Shown here: one piece after another, positions 1-9,629 of the stretch | Layout of the letters: every line of letters starts with the position of its first letter | Position numbering within the stretch: the stretch's first letter is position 1 | Source of the DNA: an uncultured Clostridia bacterium | GTDB taxonomy: Bacteria; Bacillota; Clostridia; Christensenellales; Borkfalkiaceae | Direction of reading: 5' to 3' | NCBI GenBank assembly: GCA_947175515.1 | Contig: CAMWNA010000005.1 | Span: forward strand, 1-41,808 | Length of the DNA: 41,808 nucleotides | The notes under the pieces: model-generated | Databases searched by the model: none | Told to the model about the DNA's origin: nothing | Seen by the model: the letters and a program-made list of their open reading frames with translations, nothing else | Translations under genes and position numbers: made by a program

Positions 1-345
1 GCTTCCGTTTAATATTATATAACTTATATTTGAATTTTGCAAGAGAGTTTTTATATCCGCAACGGTAAAATTTTTAATCGTCGCGTCCTGCGAGCCGACT
101 ATTTCACAATCCGTAACGATATCCCATAGCGCAACTTTATGCCTTATAAGAAGTTCGCGCTTACCCTCAGTCGTTTGCGGAACTTCCTCTCCGAAATAAG
201 TACAGAGCGTGCGCCAGAATCTGTTTTGCGGATTGCCGTAATAAAATTCTATTTTACGGCTTTTGACGGACGGGAAGCTCCCGAGTATCAGAACTTTGCT
301 GTCTTTATCGTATACAGGCGGAAAGCCCGTTTTAACTTCACTCAT
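1..345 (-). CDS. DNA-deoxyinosine (hypoxanthine)/uracil-DNA glycosylase family protein, 3'-truncated by the window edge
   Basis: Not in the ORF track because it runs off the edge. Reverse-strand translation from ATG at 345: MSEVKTGFPPVYDKDSKVLILGSFPSVKSRKIEFYYGNPQNRFWRTLCTYFGEEVP...YIILNGS. The GSFPSxxS...FYYGNPQNRFW signature is typical of the family 6 UDG/HDG-like group. ATGA overlap with the upstream M16 gene stop. Confidence 0.85.
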   Translation of the reverse strand, partial: MSEVKTGFPPVYDKDSKVLILGSFPSVKSRKIEFYYGNPQNRFWRTLCTYFGEEVPQTTEGKRELLIRHKVALWDIVTDCEIVGSQDATIKNFTVADIKTLLQNSNISYIILNGS

Positions 346-1577
346 AACTTCAAAGGCTTGTCCACGTTGCCAACAACGGCAGTCGCAAGGTGCGTTTCGT
401 CAAAATTGCACGCGACTGCTTCCATAACGTCGTCAAGAGTTACTGCCGCAATCTTTTTCACACGCTCCTCAAAGTCGTAAACCTTGCCGCTGTAAATAAG
501 CTCTTTGCCGTATAAAAGCATTTGCGAGCTTGTGCTTTCCTGCGCGAATACTGACGACGCCGTCATCTGCTCTTTACCGCGCATAAATTCCTCGTTGGAA
601 ATATTGTGCTTAATATCTTTTATACAATCGCAAATTGCCTGCGCGCTTTTCATATAGTTTTCGGCGTTGACCCCTGCGTAAACCACGAGCGAACCCGTTT
701 CCGCATACGGAGACACGTAGGAATAAACAGTATATGCAAGTCCAAGCTCCTCCCTGACCTTTTGGAAAAGCCTTGAAGACATACTTCCGCCTAAAACTGA
801 ATTCATAATCTGTGTTGCGTCGAAAAGCCTATCATACCTCTTTACCGAAGGAAACGCCATAGCGAGGTGTACTTGCTCTATATCCTTCTTTTTGAAAAGC
901 GACTGACCGGCAAGCGTTACCGGAACAGGCGCGTTATCGGAAGGCGCCGAGTGAACGCCTGCGAAGAAGTCTTCCGCAAGCTTTTCGGCAACAGAAATAT
1001 CGATATTTCCGGCCATTGAAATTACGATATTTTCAGGAGTATAACGCTTTTTTAGATAGTCGTAAATATCGGATCTTGTAAATCCGTTTACGTTTTTACG
1101 GCTGCCGAGAATATTTCTGCCGTAGCCGCGTTCACCGAAGTACGCGCGTGCAAGCAAATCCAAGCAATAATCGTCGGGGGTATCGTCGTTCATATTTATT
1201 TCTTCAACTATAACGCCCTTTTCACGCACCATTTCGTCCTCGGGAAAGGTACTGTTTAAGAACAGGTCGGAAAGTATTTCAAACGCTTCAGCCGCGTGTC
1301 CTGTCGTAGATTTTGCGTAATAGCAAGTAATATCTTTTGAAGTAAAAGCGTTTACCTGCGCGCCGATTCTGTCCATTTCATCCGACAGAGCAAAAGCAGA
1401 ACGCTTCTTCGTGCCCTTGAACATCATATGTTCGATAAAATGGGAAATGCCGTCCTCTTTATCGTTTTCCACACTTGCGCCCGTGTGAACAATAATTCCC
1501 ATAGTTACGGACATAAGCCCCTGCATTTGTTTCACAATAAGTCTGATACCGTTTTCAAATTTTTTGTAATGAACCAT
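342..1577 (-). CDS. M16 family zinc peptidase (MlpA/YmxG-like insulinase-type)
   Basis: Inverted zinc motif HFIEH (GISHFIEHMMFKGT), M16 fold-like sequence; adjacent to a YlxY-like deacetylase as in the Bacillus pnpA-ylxY-mlpA neighbourhood. Confidence 0.92.
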   Translation of the reverse strand: MVHYKKFENGIRLIVKQMQGLMSVTMGIIVHTGASVENDKEDGISHFIEHMMFKGTKKRSAFALSDEMDRIGAQVNAFTSKDITCYYAKSTTGHAAEAFEILSDLFLNSTFPEDEMVREKGVIVEEINMNDDTPDDYCLDLLARAYFGERGYGRNILGSRKNVNGFTRSDIYDYLKKRYTPENIVISMAGNIDISVAEKLAEDFFAGVHSAPSDNAPVPVTLAGQSLFKKKDIEQVHLAMAFPSVKRYDRLFDATQIMNSVLGGSMSSRLFQKVREELGLAYTVYSYVSPYAETGSLVVYAGVNAENYMKSAQAICDCIKDIKHNISNEEFMRGKEQMTASSVFAQESTSSQMLLYGKELIYSGKVYDFEERVKKIAAVTLDDVMEAVACNFDETHLATAVVGNVDKPLKL

Positions 1578-2278
1578 TATACTCCTAAATTTTGCGAGAC
1601 CGTAACGGCAGTTAAACCGTTATCTCTTATGTAAGTTAATATCTTAGGCAAAGCCGTAACAGTGCAATCCGTAGGATGCATCAATACGAATTCGCCGTTC
1701 GTCAAATTTTTTGTGGCACGGCTGACTATTAAGTCAACGTCTTTATCGCGCCAGTCGATTGTGTCCCTGCTCCACATTATAACCTTTAAACCAAGAGATT
1801 CGCAAGCGTTTAGCGTTGCTTCGTTAAAAGCGCCCGAAGGCGGTGCAAAAAGCGTTATGTGCGTGTTGCAAATCATATTTAAAAGTTTGACGCTGGGGCG
1901 TATTTCTTCCAAGTTCGCGTCGTATGAAAAGCGCGAATGATCTTTATGAAAATATCCGTGACTTGCAATTTCGTGACCGCGCGCATAAATTTCACGGACG
2001 CAATCTACGTTATCGTCAGCCCAGCTACCGCCTATAAAGAAAGTTGACTTAGCTCCGTACTCGTCAAGCACGTTCAAAATTTCAAGCACGTTTTCCGTAT
2101 GCTCGTAAACGTTAAACATTAACGATACGCCTTCGCCCTTTTCGGCGCTGTAATAGAGATTGGAATTTTCTTTTGATACGGCAACGGCGTTTCCGCCGAA
2201 AAAGCCGATAAGCGACACTGCCAGAACAATCACGAGCAGTAAACAGTTGGTTATTACGGTTACAAATTTACTTTTCAA
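1577..2278 (-). CDS. Polysaccharide deacetylase family protein, YlxY-like
   Basis: N-terminal TM segment; KSTFFIGGSW, HEIASHGYFHKDHS, APPSGAFN, DTIDWRD and LMHPT motifs; motif 1 is FNVYEH instead of TFDDG. Confidence 0.85.
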   Translation of the reverse strand: MKSKFVTVITNCLLLVIVLAVSLIGFFGGNAVAVSKENSNLYYSAEKGEGVSLMFNVYEHTENVLEILNVLDEYGAKSTFFIGGSWADDNVDCVREIYARGHEIASHGYFHKDHSRFSYDANLEEIRPSVKLLNMICNTHITLFAPPSGAFNEATLNACESLGLKVIMWSRDTIDWRDKDVDLIVSRATKNLTNGEFVLMHPTDCTVTALPKILTYIRDNGLTAVTVSQNLGV

Positions 2279-2340
2279 TTAGTTTACCCCTAAACATTAA
2301 ATACTATTTATATAATATTACGAATAAGGGTAATTCTTGA

Positions 2341-4719
2341 CTATTTAAGCTTTATAATAGTAACTCCCGTTTCACCCTCGCCGTATCTGCCGAGGCGGTA
2401 AGATTCAACGTTTTTATGCCGCGCCAAATGTCTTGATATGGCGTTTTTTAGTTTGCCGGTGCCGACGCCGTGAATTACTTTAATTTCTTCCAGATTATCC
2501 GTGACCGCGCGATCGATAAAATTATCCACCTCGTACAAGGCTTCCTCTACCGTTAGCCCCAAAACGTTGATTTCAAGCACAGGCTGCGTATTTGAAGAAA
2601 AATTTTTAATTATTTTGACCTTATCTTTTGCGTTTAAATTTTTGTTGTTGGTTTCCGCATTTCCGTCTATTAAAAGGTCTGAAACCTTACAGCGCAGCGT
2701 CATTCCGCCGCAGGAAATTTCCGCCTCGCCCTTTTTTTGCGAATAATTAATAACCTGCCCGTAGCACTGCATAAGATTTATAAAAACTCTGTGTCCGGCT
2801 TTCAGATTATCTTTCGTAGCCTGAACCAAGCCCGTTACGTTCGTACTGGAATTTTCCTCGTCGTAAGAAATATCTTCAAGTCTGTTTTTGAGTGTTCTTG
2901 CTTTTATTAAATCGCTTTCCGACACGTTATCTGCTTTGAATATCTTCTCTATTTCGTTTAAAATTTCTTCCGCCCGTTCGGTGCGCTCCGCAATAATTCT
3001 TCTACTTTCAACCCGCGCAGAACGCGAAATTTTTTCCTTCTCCTTTTCTAGCGCTTCGCTTTGGATTTTTAGTTCAGCCAGCTTTAAGTTCCACTCACGC
3101 TCCAGCGCAATCGCGGCAGAAAGTCTTTCCTCTGCTTCAAGTCGGCTTTCTTCCGCGCGGTGTAAAACGTTTTCAAAGCTTTTTGCTCCCTCGGAAAGAA
3201 ACCCCACAGCGTCGTTTAAAATGCTTTCGCTCATACCCAGTCTTCTAGAAATTGCCAAAGCGTTGCTTGCGCCGGCAAGCCCTATTTTAATGCTATACAG
3301 GGGCTTTAAGGTGTTTGCGTCAAACTCCATACTGGCATTTTCAATTCTATTAAAGCTATAAGCAAACTCTTTAAGCGGAGTAAAGTGCGTCGTCACAATG
3401 CCCTTACACCCTTTGCTTAAAAGGTGTTTAACCACGGCTTTTGCAATAGCCTGCCCTTCGTCGGGGTTAGTACCGCCGCCGAGTTCGTCGATTAAAACAA
3501 GGCTATTTGCATTCGCTTTGTTGCAGATATTAATAATATTTATGACGTGCGATGAGAAAGTTGAAAGGCTTTCTTCAATGCTTTGGCTGTCCCCTATATC
3601 GCAGAAAACGTTTTCAAACACAGAAACGCTGCTGCCTACCGCCGCAGGAATAAACAAACCGCACGCTGACATAAGACAGAAAAGACCGCACATTTTAAGC
3701 GTTACGGTTTTACCGCCTGTATTTGCGCCGCTTAAAACAAGAAAATCATAATCCGAGCCAAGCTCGATTGAAACAGGCACAATATTGGTTGCGTCGATTA
3801 AAGGATGTCTGCCCTTAATTATGTTTATATATCCCTTGCCGTTGACCTGCGGTTTTGTACAGTGCAGCTTATAGCAATATTCCGCACGTGCAAAATCTGC
3901 GTCTATCTGTGCAAGTATTTCCATATTGAGTTTCAACTGCTCGCTTACCGACCCGATTCGGACAGAAAGAGATTTCAAAATTGCCTCAACCTCCTCGCGC
4001 TCGTCAATAGTAAGCGAAATCAACTCGTTGTTTAGCTCTAAAACGTATTCAGGTTCGATAAAGAAAGTTGCTCCCGTCTGAGAACGGTCGTGAACGAAAC
4101 CGCACACCTGATTTTTGTACTCAGCCTTGACGGGTATTACGTATCTATCGTTTCTTATAGTTACTATTCCGTCCTGCAAAAACTGCTTATCCTTTGTAAG
4201 ATATTCCGAAAGCTTTGTTCGGATTTTTTCATTCAGGCTTTTAATTCTGCTTCTTATGGTATACAGTCTGTCGCTTGCATAGTCGCTTACAGCGTCTTTT
4301 GAAATTATCTTTGTACAAACCTCATCCTCAAGCGAACGGTCAAAATACAGCTTTGCAGTTCTTTTGCGCATAATTTCGAAAGATTCATCGCTAATGCGGT
4401 CAATCCCGTCGCAAGCAATTCGTGCCGAGCGCAAAAGAGCAACGCATTCAAGTAATTCTCCGCAAGACAGGGCAGCGCCCTTTGCCGCTCTGTCAACAAC
4501 TTCTGTTAAATCAGTAAAATATTCAACTTTGCTTACGCCGTATTTATAAAGAAGCTTGTCGCACTCCTCGGTTGCGGCAAGGCGGCAGCTTACTTCAGAC
4601 AAATCTGCTGAAGGCAGGCAAGTTTCTATTATCCTTCTTCCGCCTTCAAGCACGGCAAATTCACTCACCAATGCAAGAATTTTATTAAGTTCCAGTCTTT
4701 CCTGATCTCTTAAATCCAT
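2341..4719 (-). CDS. mutS2: Endonuclease MutS2 (MutS-like ATPase with C-terminal Smr domain)
   Basis: Walker A SGANTGGKTVTLK, Walker B LVLIDELGGGTNPDEG, C-terminal Smr motif IKVIHGVGTGKLK. Confidence 0.97.
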   Translation of the reverse strand: MDLRDQERLELNKILALVSEFAVLEGGRRIIETCLPSADLSEVSCRLAATEECDKLLYKYGVSKVEYFTDLTEVVDRAAKGAALSCGELLECVALLRSARIACDGIDRISDESFEIMRKRTAKLYFDRSLEDEVCTKIISKDAVSDYASDRLYTIRSRIKSLNEKIRTKLSEYLTKDKQFLQDGIVTIRNDRYVIPVKAEYKNQVCGFVHDRSQTGATFFIEPEYVLELNNELISLTIDEREEVEAILKSLSVRIGSVSEQLKLNMEILAQIDADFARAEYCYKLHCTKPQVNGKGYINIIKGRHPLIDATNIVPVSIELGSDYDFLVLSGANTGGKTVTLKMCGLFCLMSACGLFIPAAVGSSVSVFENVFCDIGDSQSIEESLSTFSSHVINIINICNKANANSLVLIDELGGGTNPDEGQAIAKAVVKHLLSKGCKGIVTTHFTPLKEFAYSFNRIENASMEFDANTLKPLYSIKIGLAGASNALAISRRLGMSESILNDAVGFLSEGAKSFENVLHRAEESRLEAEERLSAAIALEREWNLKLAELKIQSEALEKEKEKISRSARVESRRIIAERTERAEEILNEIEKIFKADNVSESDLIKARTLKNRLEDISYDEENSSTNVTGLVQATKDNLKAGHRVFINLMQCYGQVINYSQKKGEAEISCGGMTLRCKVSDLLIDGNAETNNKNLNAKDKVKIIKNFSSNTQPVLEINVLGLTVEEALYEVDNFIDRAVTDNLEEIKVIHGVGTGKLKNAISRHLARHKNVESYRLGRYGEGETGVTIIKLK

Positions 4720-6885
4720 CTATTCAATCCCGTTTGCGGAGTGACCGCGCGTATAGTTTGTGAATACTTTTTCAAGCTCTTTCGCGTTTTGTGCAACTTT
4801 AACAGTATTTTCATTGCATAGAGAAAAGTCAAACAGCTTGCCTGCCGAAATATCTTTTGAAATCAAATCAGAACAGTTATAAACTTCAAAGCGGCATTCA
4901 GAGGTTTTGTATCTGCGTAAAGGGAACTTGCGACCGGCTGAATCGGTAAGCGTGTATATGGAACGTTTATCGCAGCTTGCACACTTTTTTTCGAACGGGC
5001 AATAAATAAGATCCATTACCTTGATGTTGCCTGCAATAAGGTAAAAGGAATTTTTGGTTGAAAGCTCCCTTGCCTCTTTTTCCGTCAACTCTTTCGATAT
5101 GCAAATATAGTCTGCTACACAAAGCTTTAAGGATAACGTATTTGTAATATTGAAGCCCGTACCGGCAAAAAATTTTACGTCAAGCTCTTTTGCAAGTTTT
5201 AACCCGTAATACGAGTCGCAGTAAATTCCGTCAAATTTTTTTGCAACGGATTTCACTTTTTCAATTTCTTCCCCAGTCAGATACGGTGGAAGATACAGAA
5301 ATTTTTCCCCGTCGAAAATTTCTGCTAAAAACTGAAAGTCATTAAAATAATCGTTTGGTTTGAAAATGCCTATATCTGCCTTTAAATTTTTAAAGCTGGT
5401 GCAGATAGCCGCAGTTTTATTATTATTTGCGGTTTTGACGCCATAAAAGTTAAAATCTGCCGTGATTTTAGCGTTTTTGCTAGCAGTATGCGTGGCATAG
5501 TACTCCGCAAACACTGACCGTCTGAGAGAATTAAGTTCAGACTTAGGTAAAAACACCTCGTCTGCTTCAATATCACCAAACTCAACCGAGAACGGGTACG
5601 TATCGGTTTTTTTAAAGCAGCCCTTAATTTCCTCAATACTCAGCGGTCTGTTTTGTGCAGACTGCAAAACAGAACTTCCATAAAACTTATAACCGTTAAT
5701 TGCAATTTCCGCGCGACAGCCGGCTTTAAAACTTGCGGAAATATTTATCGGCAACGTACGCTTTGCTTCAAGCAATTTTTTATTTAACAAAGTATCGGTA
5801 GTTATGAAAACTTTATCGCCGTTTTTAAGCCTGTCGCGTGTGTTTATAATAAAGCCGCTTTTCGCCTCGCCGCCGTATACTCCTCCGCCGATTTCCTTAC
5901 CGCTACGGAGAATTTTAAAGCCGTCCCCATTCGAAAGCTTATCCAATGTTTGGCAAATATATTTTCCGTTTTCAACTTTTATAACGCCTATAAATTCACC
6001 AATATGCCCCTGCACAGCAGATGAAAGAAAACTTTTATCCTGCCCGAAAGCAAGCCCTTTCGTGTAATTGCCGCGGTTGTACGTACGCTTTAGCGCATTT
6101 AAATCGCCGCGTATTCCATTTAATAAGTTTCTGTAATAGCTTACTGAAGCGGAAACATATTCGGGGCGCCTCATTCTTCCTTCAATCTTAAAGGATGTAA
6201 CGCCCGCGTCAATCAGTTTATTAATATCCTCTCCTACGCACAAATCGGACAACGAAAGCCTGTACGCTTCCTCCTCGAAACCGTTTCTGTTAACGGAATA
6301 CAACTTTCTGCACGGCTGTTTGCACCTGCCGCGGTTGCCGCTGTTTCCTCCTGCAAAAGAGGACATATAACACTGTCCTGAAAAACACGTACACAACGCG
6401 CCTTGAATGAAAGCCTCAGTTTCAATTATTTTACTAATTTCTTTAATATCCGCAAGCTTTGTTTCCCTTGCTAAAATTACCCTGTCGAATCCGTATTCCT
6501 TTGCAAGTCTCGCCCCGTAAACGTTGCACGTTCCTGCTTGAGTGGATAAATGGAGTTTAATTTGCGGAAAGCTTTCTTTAAGATATTTTCCAAGAAAAAT
6601 ATCCTGAATTATAATTGCGTCCGCTCCGCTATTCCAAACCTCTGCGGCAGATTTCAAAAAATCTTCAAGCTCGCTGTTTTTTACTACAGTATTCAATGCG
6701 ACATAAACCTTTACGCCGAATAAATGAGCATAACCGCATAAATCCACCAACTTTTCAAGATTAAAATTTTCCGCAGAACTTCTGGCAGAAAATCTATCTA
6801 AACCCAGATATATTGCATCCGCTCCTGCATTTATAGCAGCAAGCGCGCAGCTTTGTCCGCCCGCAGGCGCTAATATTTCAGACAT
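4720..6885 (-). CDS. U32 family peptidase / RlhA-like protein (with C-terminal extension)
   Basis: MSEILAPAGGQSCALAAINAGADAIYLG, ETEAFIQGALCTCFSGQCYMSSFAGGNSGNRGRCKQPCR, FKIEGRMRRPEYV: U32 hallmark motifs. Confidence 0.94.
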   Translation of the reverse strand: MSEILAPAGGQSCALAAINAGADAIYLGLDRFSARSSAENFNLEKLVDLCGYAHLFGVKVYVALNTVVKNSELEDFLKSAAEVWNSGADAIIIQDIFLGKYLKESFPQIKLHLSTQAGTCNVYGARLAKEYGFDRVILARETKLADIKEISKIIETEAFIQGALCTCFSGQCYMSSFAGGNSGNRGRCKQPCRKLYSVNRNGFEEEAYRLSLSDLCVGEDINKLIDAGVTSFKIEGRMRRPEYVSASVSYYRNLLNGIRGDLNALKRTYNRGNYTKGLAFGQDKSFLSSAVQGHIGEFIGVIKVENGKYICQTLDKLSNGDGFKILRSGKEIGGGVYGGEAKSGFIINTRDRLKNGDKVFITTDTLLNKKLLEAKRTLPINISASFKAGCRAEIAINGYKFYGSSVLQSAQNRPLSIEEIKGCFKKTDTYPFSVEFGDIEADEVFLPKSELNSLRRSVFAEYYATHTASKNAKITADFNFYGVKTANNNKTAAICTSFKNLKADIGIFKPNDYFNDFQFLAEIFDGEKFLYLPPYLTGEEIEKVKSVAKKFDGIYCDSYYGLKLAKELDVKFFAGTGFNITNTLSLKLCVADYICISKELTEKEARELSTKNSFYLIAGNIKVMDLIYCPFEKKCASCDKRSIYTLTDSAGRKFPLRRYKTSECRFEVYNCSDLISKDISAGKLFDFSLCNENTVKVAQNAKELEKVFTNYTRGHSANGIE

Positions 6886-6889
6886 AGTA

Positions 6890-7711
6890 CTATACTAACC
6901 CGAATTTTTCTATAATTTGCGCCACTGCGCCGTCATTGTTGGTAACTGAAATAAAGTCCGCAATCTCTTTAAGTTCTTCTACTGCATTCCCTACGGCAAC
7001 GCCTAAGCCTGCGGCTTCAACCATTGACATATCGTTTAGGTTATCGCCTATAGCTATGGAACGCTTATTGTCAACGCCGTAATGATTAATCAGATATTTC
7101 AAAGCTTCGCCCTTTGTTGAGCCGTAGGGAGAAATTTCTACCAATACCTTTGCGCTGCAAGTCACGTCAAATCGATCTCCGAAACGCGACTTTATTTTGT
7201 TATACAACTCCGCCCTTTCCTCCGGCAAAACAAGACAAGCTATTTTTTGGCAATCTTTTCCGTTCTTTAAAACCATATCCTTTATGCTTTTAACAGAGAT
7301 TGCATCGACGCCCGTAATTTCTTCATAAAGCTTTAAATGCTTCTCGTTCTTATTGATATTTGTGTATAATACCTCGTCGCTATAAACGTTTATATTTGCT
7401 TTAATACTTTCAAGATATTTGCAGATTTCCGCCGCATCTTCAAAGCTTATACCTCCGCATCTAATTATCTTTCCGCTTACTATATCTGCAATGACTGTTC
7501 CTTGATAAGCGGCAACTAATCCTTTCAGACCAAGCCCTCGGACGCAAGGCAAAATAGAACGCAACATTCTGCCTGTACAAACAGCGAATATTCCGCCGGC
7601 AGTAACATATTCGTTTATAGCGGCTTGTACGTTTTCCGGAATCCGGTTTTTATCGTTTAAAAGCGTTCCGTCGCAGTCGGAAACTATCAGTTCATAATTT
7701 AGCTTTTTCAT
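6890..7711 (-). CDS. Cof-type HAD-IIB family hydrolase
   Basis: IVSDCDGTLLNDKNRIP, TGRM, GSTKGEAL, IAIGDNLNDMSMVEAAGLGVAVGNA. Confidence 0.95.
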   Translation of the reverse strand: MKKLNYELIVSDCDGTLLNDKNRIPENVQAAINEYVTAGGIFAVCTGRMLRSILPCVRGLGLKGLVAAYQGTVIADIVSGKIIRCGGISFEDAAEICKYLESIKANINVYSDEVLYTNINKNEKHLKLYEEITGVDAISVKSIKDMVLKNGKDCQKIACLVLPEERAELYNKIKSRFGDRFDVTCSAKVLVEISPYGSTKGEALKYLINHYGVDNKRSIAIGDNLNDMSMVEAAGLGVAVGNAVEELKEIADFISVTNNDGAVAQIIEKFGLV

Positions 7712-9519
7712 AAATTTTCTTCAAAGTAAGTTTTAATTTTTTCTGCAAGACTTCTGCCTATACCTTCGCAACCCGCAAGCTCGTCAATACTTGCACTCAT
7801 AATTTTATCAAGAGTTCCAAACTTTTCCAACAACGCAATTCGCTTAACCTTTCCCACACCGTCGATTTCCGTAAGCACGCTTTCAAGATTACGCTTCGAG
7901 TGAATATTCCTGAAATAGGTTATAGCAAATCTGTGCGCTTCGTCCCTGATTCTTTGCAGCATTTTAAGCGAATAATCCCTGTGGGAAATTTTAACGCTTT
8001 CTTCGCTGTTCAACGTAAACACTTCTTCCTCTCGCTTGGCAAGCGAAATGAGTTCTATTCCGAAAACGTTCAAATTATCGAAAATTTGTTTTACTGCGGA
8101 AAGCTGACCCTTGCCGCCGTCAATTATAATTAAATCGGGTTTTGGGAAGCGTTCTTCCCCGTCCGTACCAAGTTTGGAAAGTCTGCGCGTCAATACCTCC
8201 TGCAAAGACGCAAAATCGTTTGCGCCTTCAACAGTCTTTATTCTGAACCTGCGGTAACTGCTTCTGTCGGCTTCGCCGTCGATAAACACTACCATTGAGC
8301 CGACCTTGTCAACGCCGCTGATATTGGAAATATCGTAGCACTCCATTCGGCGCGGATATTTTTCAAGCTTTAAAAGCTCCAGCAAACGTTTACAAGCATT
8401 CACCGTCATATCGTCGCGATGCTTGATTTTATCAATTGACTTTTCAAGATATTCCGCCACGTTCTTTTGTGCCATTTTTAAAAGCTGTGCTTTCAAGCCC
8501 TGCTTTGCAAGCGTCACTTCTACAGTTTTATCAAACTTTTCTTTAAAATAACTTTGTAAAAGCTCCTTTTCGCAAAAGTCTTCAACAATAATTTCCGATG
8601 GTATTTCGTGGTTTGAATAGTATTGAATTACGAACCCTGTCAGCGCTTCACCGTCAGACATATGCGCCTCGTCCAGTGCATAATTTGCTCCGCCCTGCAT
8701 AAAGCCTTTACGAGTTACCAATACGTTAATAGCGGAATACAATCCGTTTGTTGCGTACGCAAGAATATCCGCATCAATATACTTTCCGATTGCCGTGATA
8801 CGCTTAGCTTCTAGCTTTGAAAGCATTGCTAGCTTGTTTTTATAGTCAAGCGCAAGCTCAAAATTTTCACCGTCCGCGGCGGAAAGCATTTTGTTTTTTA
8901 AAACGCGTTCTGCATCCTTATAATTCCCGTCAAGAAATTCAAGAGCCTTTTTAACTTGATTTGAATATTCGTCTCTATTTACCTTATGCGCACAGGGAGC
9001 CGTACAGCGCTGAATATGGTAATTTAAACACTCCCTCTTTGGCTTTTCAGAAACTTGCGTATGACATAAACGAACGTTGAAAGTGAGCTGTAACGTATCT
9101 AAAATATCTTTACAACTGATACCACCCATGTACGGTCCGAAATAGCGGTTGCCGTCCTTTTTAATCTTGCGCGTTATACAAAAGTTAGGAAATTCTTCCT
9201 TTAAATTTGCTTTAATGTAAGGATAAGTTTTATCATCCTTTAAAAGAATATTGTATTTCGGCTTGTACTTCTTAATAAGGTTGTTTTCAAGCGCCAGCGC
9301 GTCAATTTCGCTGTTTGTTATGATGTAATTGAAATCACGTATATTTTCAACCATTTTCATAACTTTTTGCGGTTTCGGCGAATTATGGAAATACTGGCGC
9401 ACCCTGTTTTTCAGCACGCGCGCCTTACCGACGTATATCACGTTTGAATAGCCGTCAAGCATTATATATACCCCCGGATTGTCCGGAAGAAGCTTAAGTT
9501 TTTCCTTTATTACATCCAT
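7708..9519 (-). CDS. uvrC: Excinuclease ABC subunit UvrC
   Basis: GIY-YIG N-terminus (LPDNPGVYIML...NVIYVGKA), UvrC RNase H-like core (MECYDISNISG, PDLIIIDGGKGQL), C-terminal HhH. Confidence 0.98.
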   Translation of the reverse strand: MDVIKEKLKLLPDNPGVYIMLDGYSNVIYVGKARVLKNRVRQYFHNSPKPQKVMKMVENIRDFNYIITNSEIDALALENNLIKKYKPKYNILLKDDKTYPYIKANLKEEFPNFCITRKIKKDGNRYFGPYMGGISCKDILDTLQLTFNVRLCHTQVSEKPKRECLNYHIQRCTAPCAHKVNRDEYSNQVKKALEFLDGNYKDAERVLKNKMLSAADGENFELALDYKNKLAMLSKLEAKRITAIGKYIDADILAYATNGLYSAINVLVTRKGFMQGGANYALDEAHMSDGEALTGFVIQYYSNHEIPSEIIVEDFCEKELLQSYFKEKFDKTVEVTLAKQGLKAQLLKMAQKNVAEYLEKSIDKIKHRDDMTVNACKRLLELLKLEKYPRRMECYDISNISGVDKVGSMVVFIDGEADRSSYRRFRIKTVEGANDFASLQEVLTRRLSKLGTDGEERFPKPDLIIIDGGKGQLSAVKQIFDNLNVFGIELISLAKREEEVFTLNSEESVKISHRDYSLKMLQRIRDEAHRFAITYFRNIHSKRNLESVLTEIDGVGKVKRIALLEKFGTLDKIMSASIDELAGCEGIGRSLAEKIKTYFEENL

Positions 9520-9533
9520 AACCGCTATTTTTA

Positions 9534-9562
9534 ATTATACCACATAATTAAACGTTTTGCAA
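9534..9562 (-). promoter_or_regulatory. Sigma-A-type promoter upstream of uvrC (TTGCAA-N17-TATAAT)
   Basis: Reverse complement reads TTGCAA AACGTTTAATTATGTGG TATAAT 15 nt before the uvrC ATG. Confidence 0.7.
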
Positions 9563-9588
9563 TATTATAGCCACTGTTTGGGCAATAT

Positions 9589-9618
9589 AAAAGGCTCTGC
9601 TACAAAGCAGAGCCTTTT
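9589..9618 (-). terminator. Intrinsic terminator after the pectate lyase lipoprotein gene
   Basis: AAAAGGCTCTGC-tacaaa-GCAGAGCCTTTT perfect inverted repeat with A/T flanks. Confidence 0.85.
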
Positions 9619-9629
9619 AATAGCTTAAA

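Noticed and set aside
2279-2340. TTACCC...GGGTAA inverted repeat between mutS2 and the ylxY-like gene
   Set aside because: Short arms with a long AT-rich loop and no T-run; not enough to call a terminator or operator.
2888-3361. 157-aa plus-strand ORF rich in Ser/Ala/Phe
   Set aside because: Shadow ORF antisense to the MutS2 coiled-coil region.
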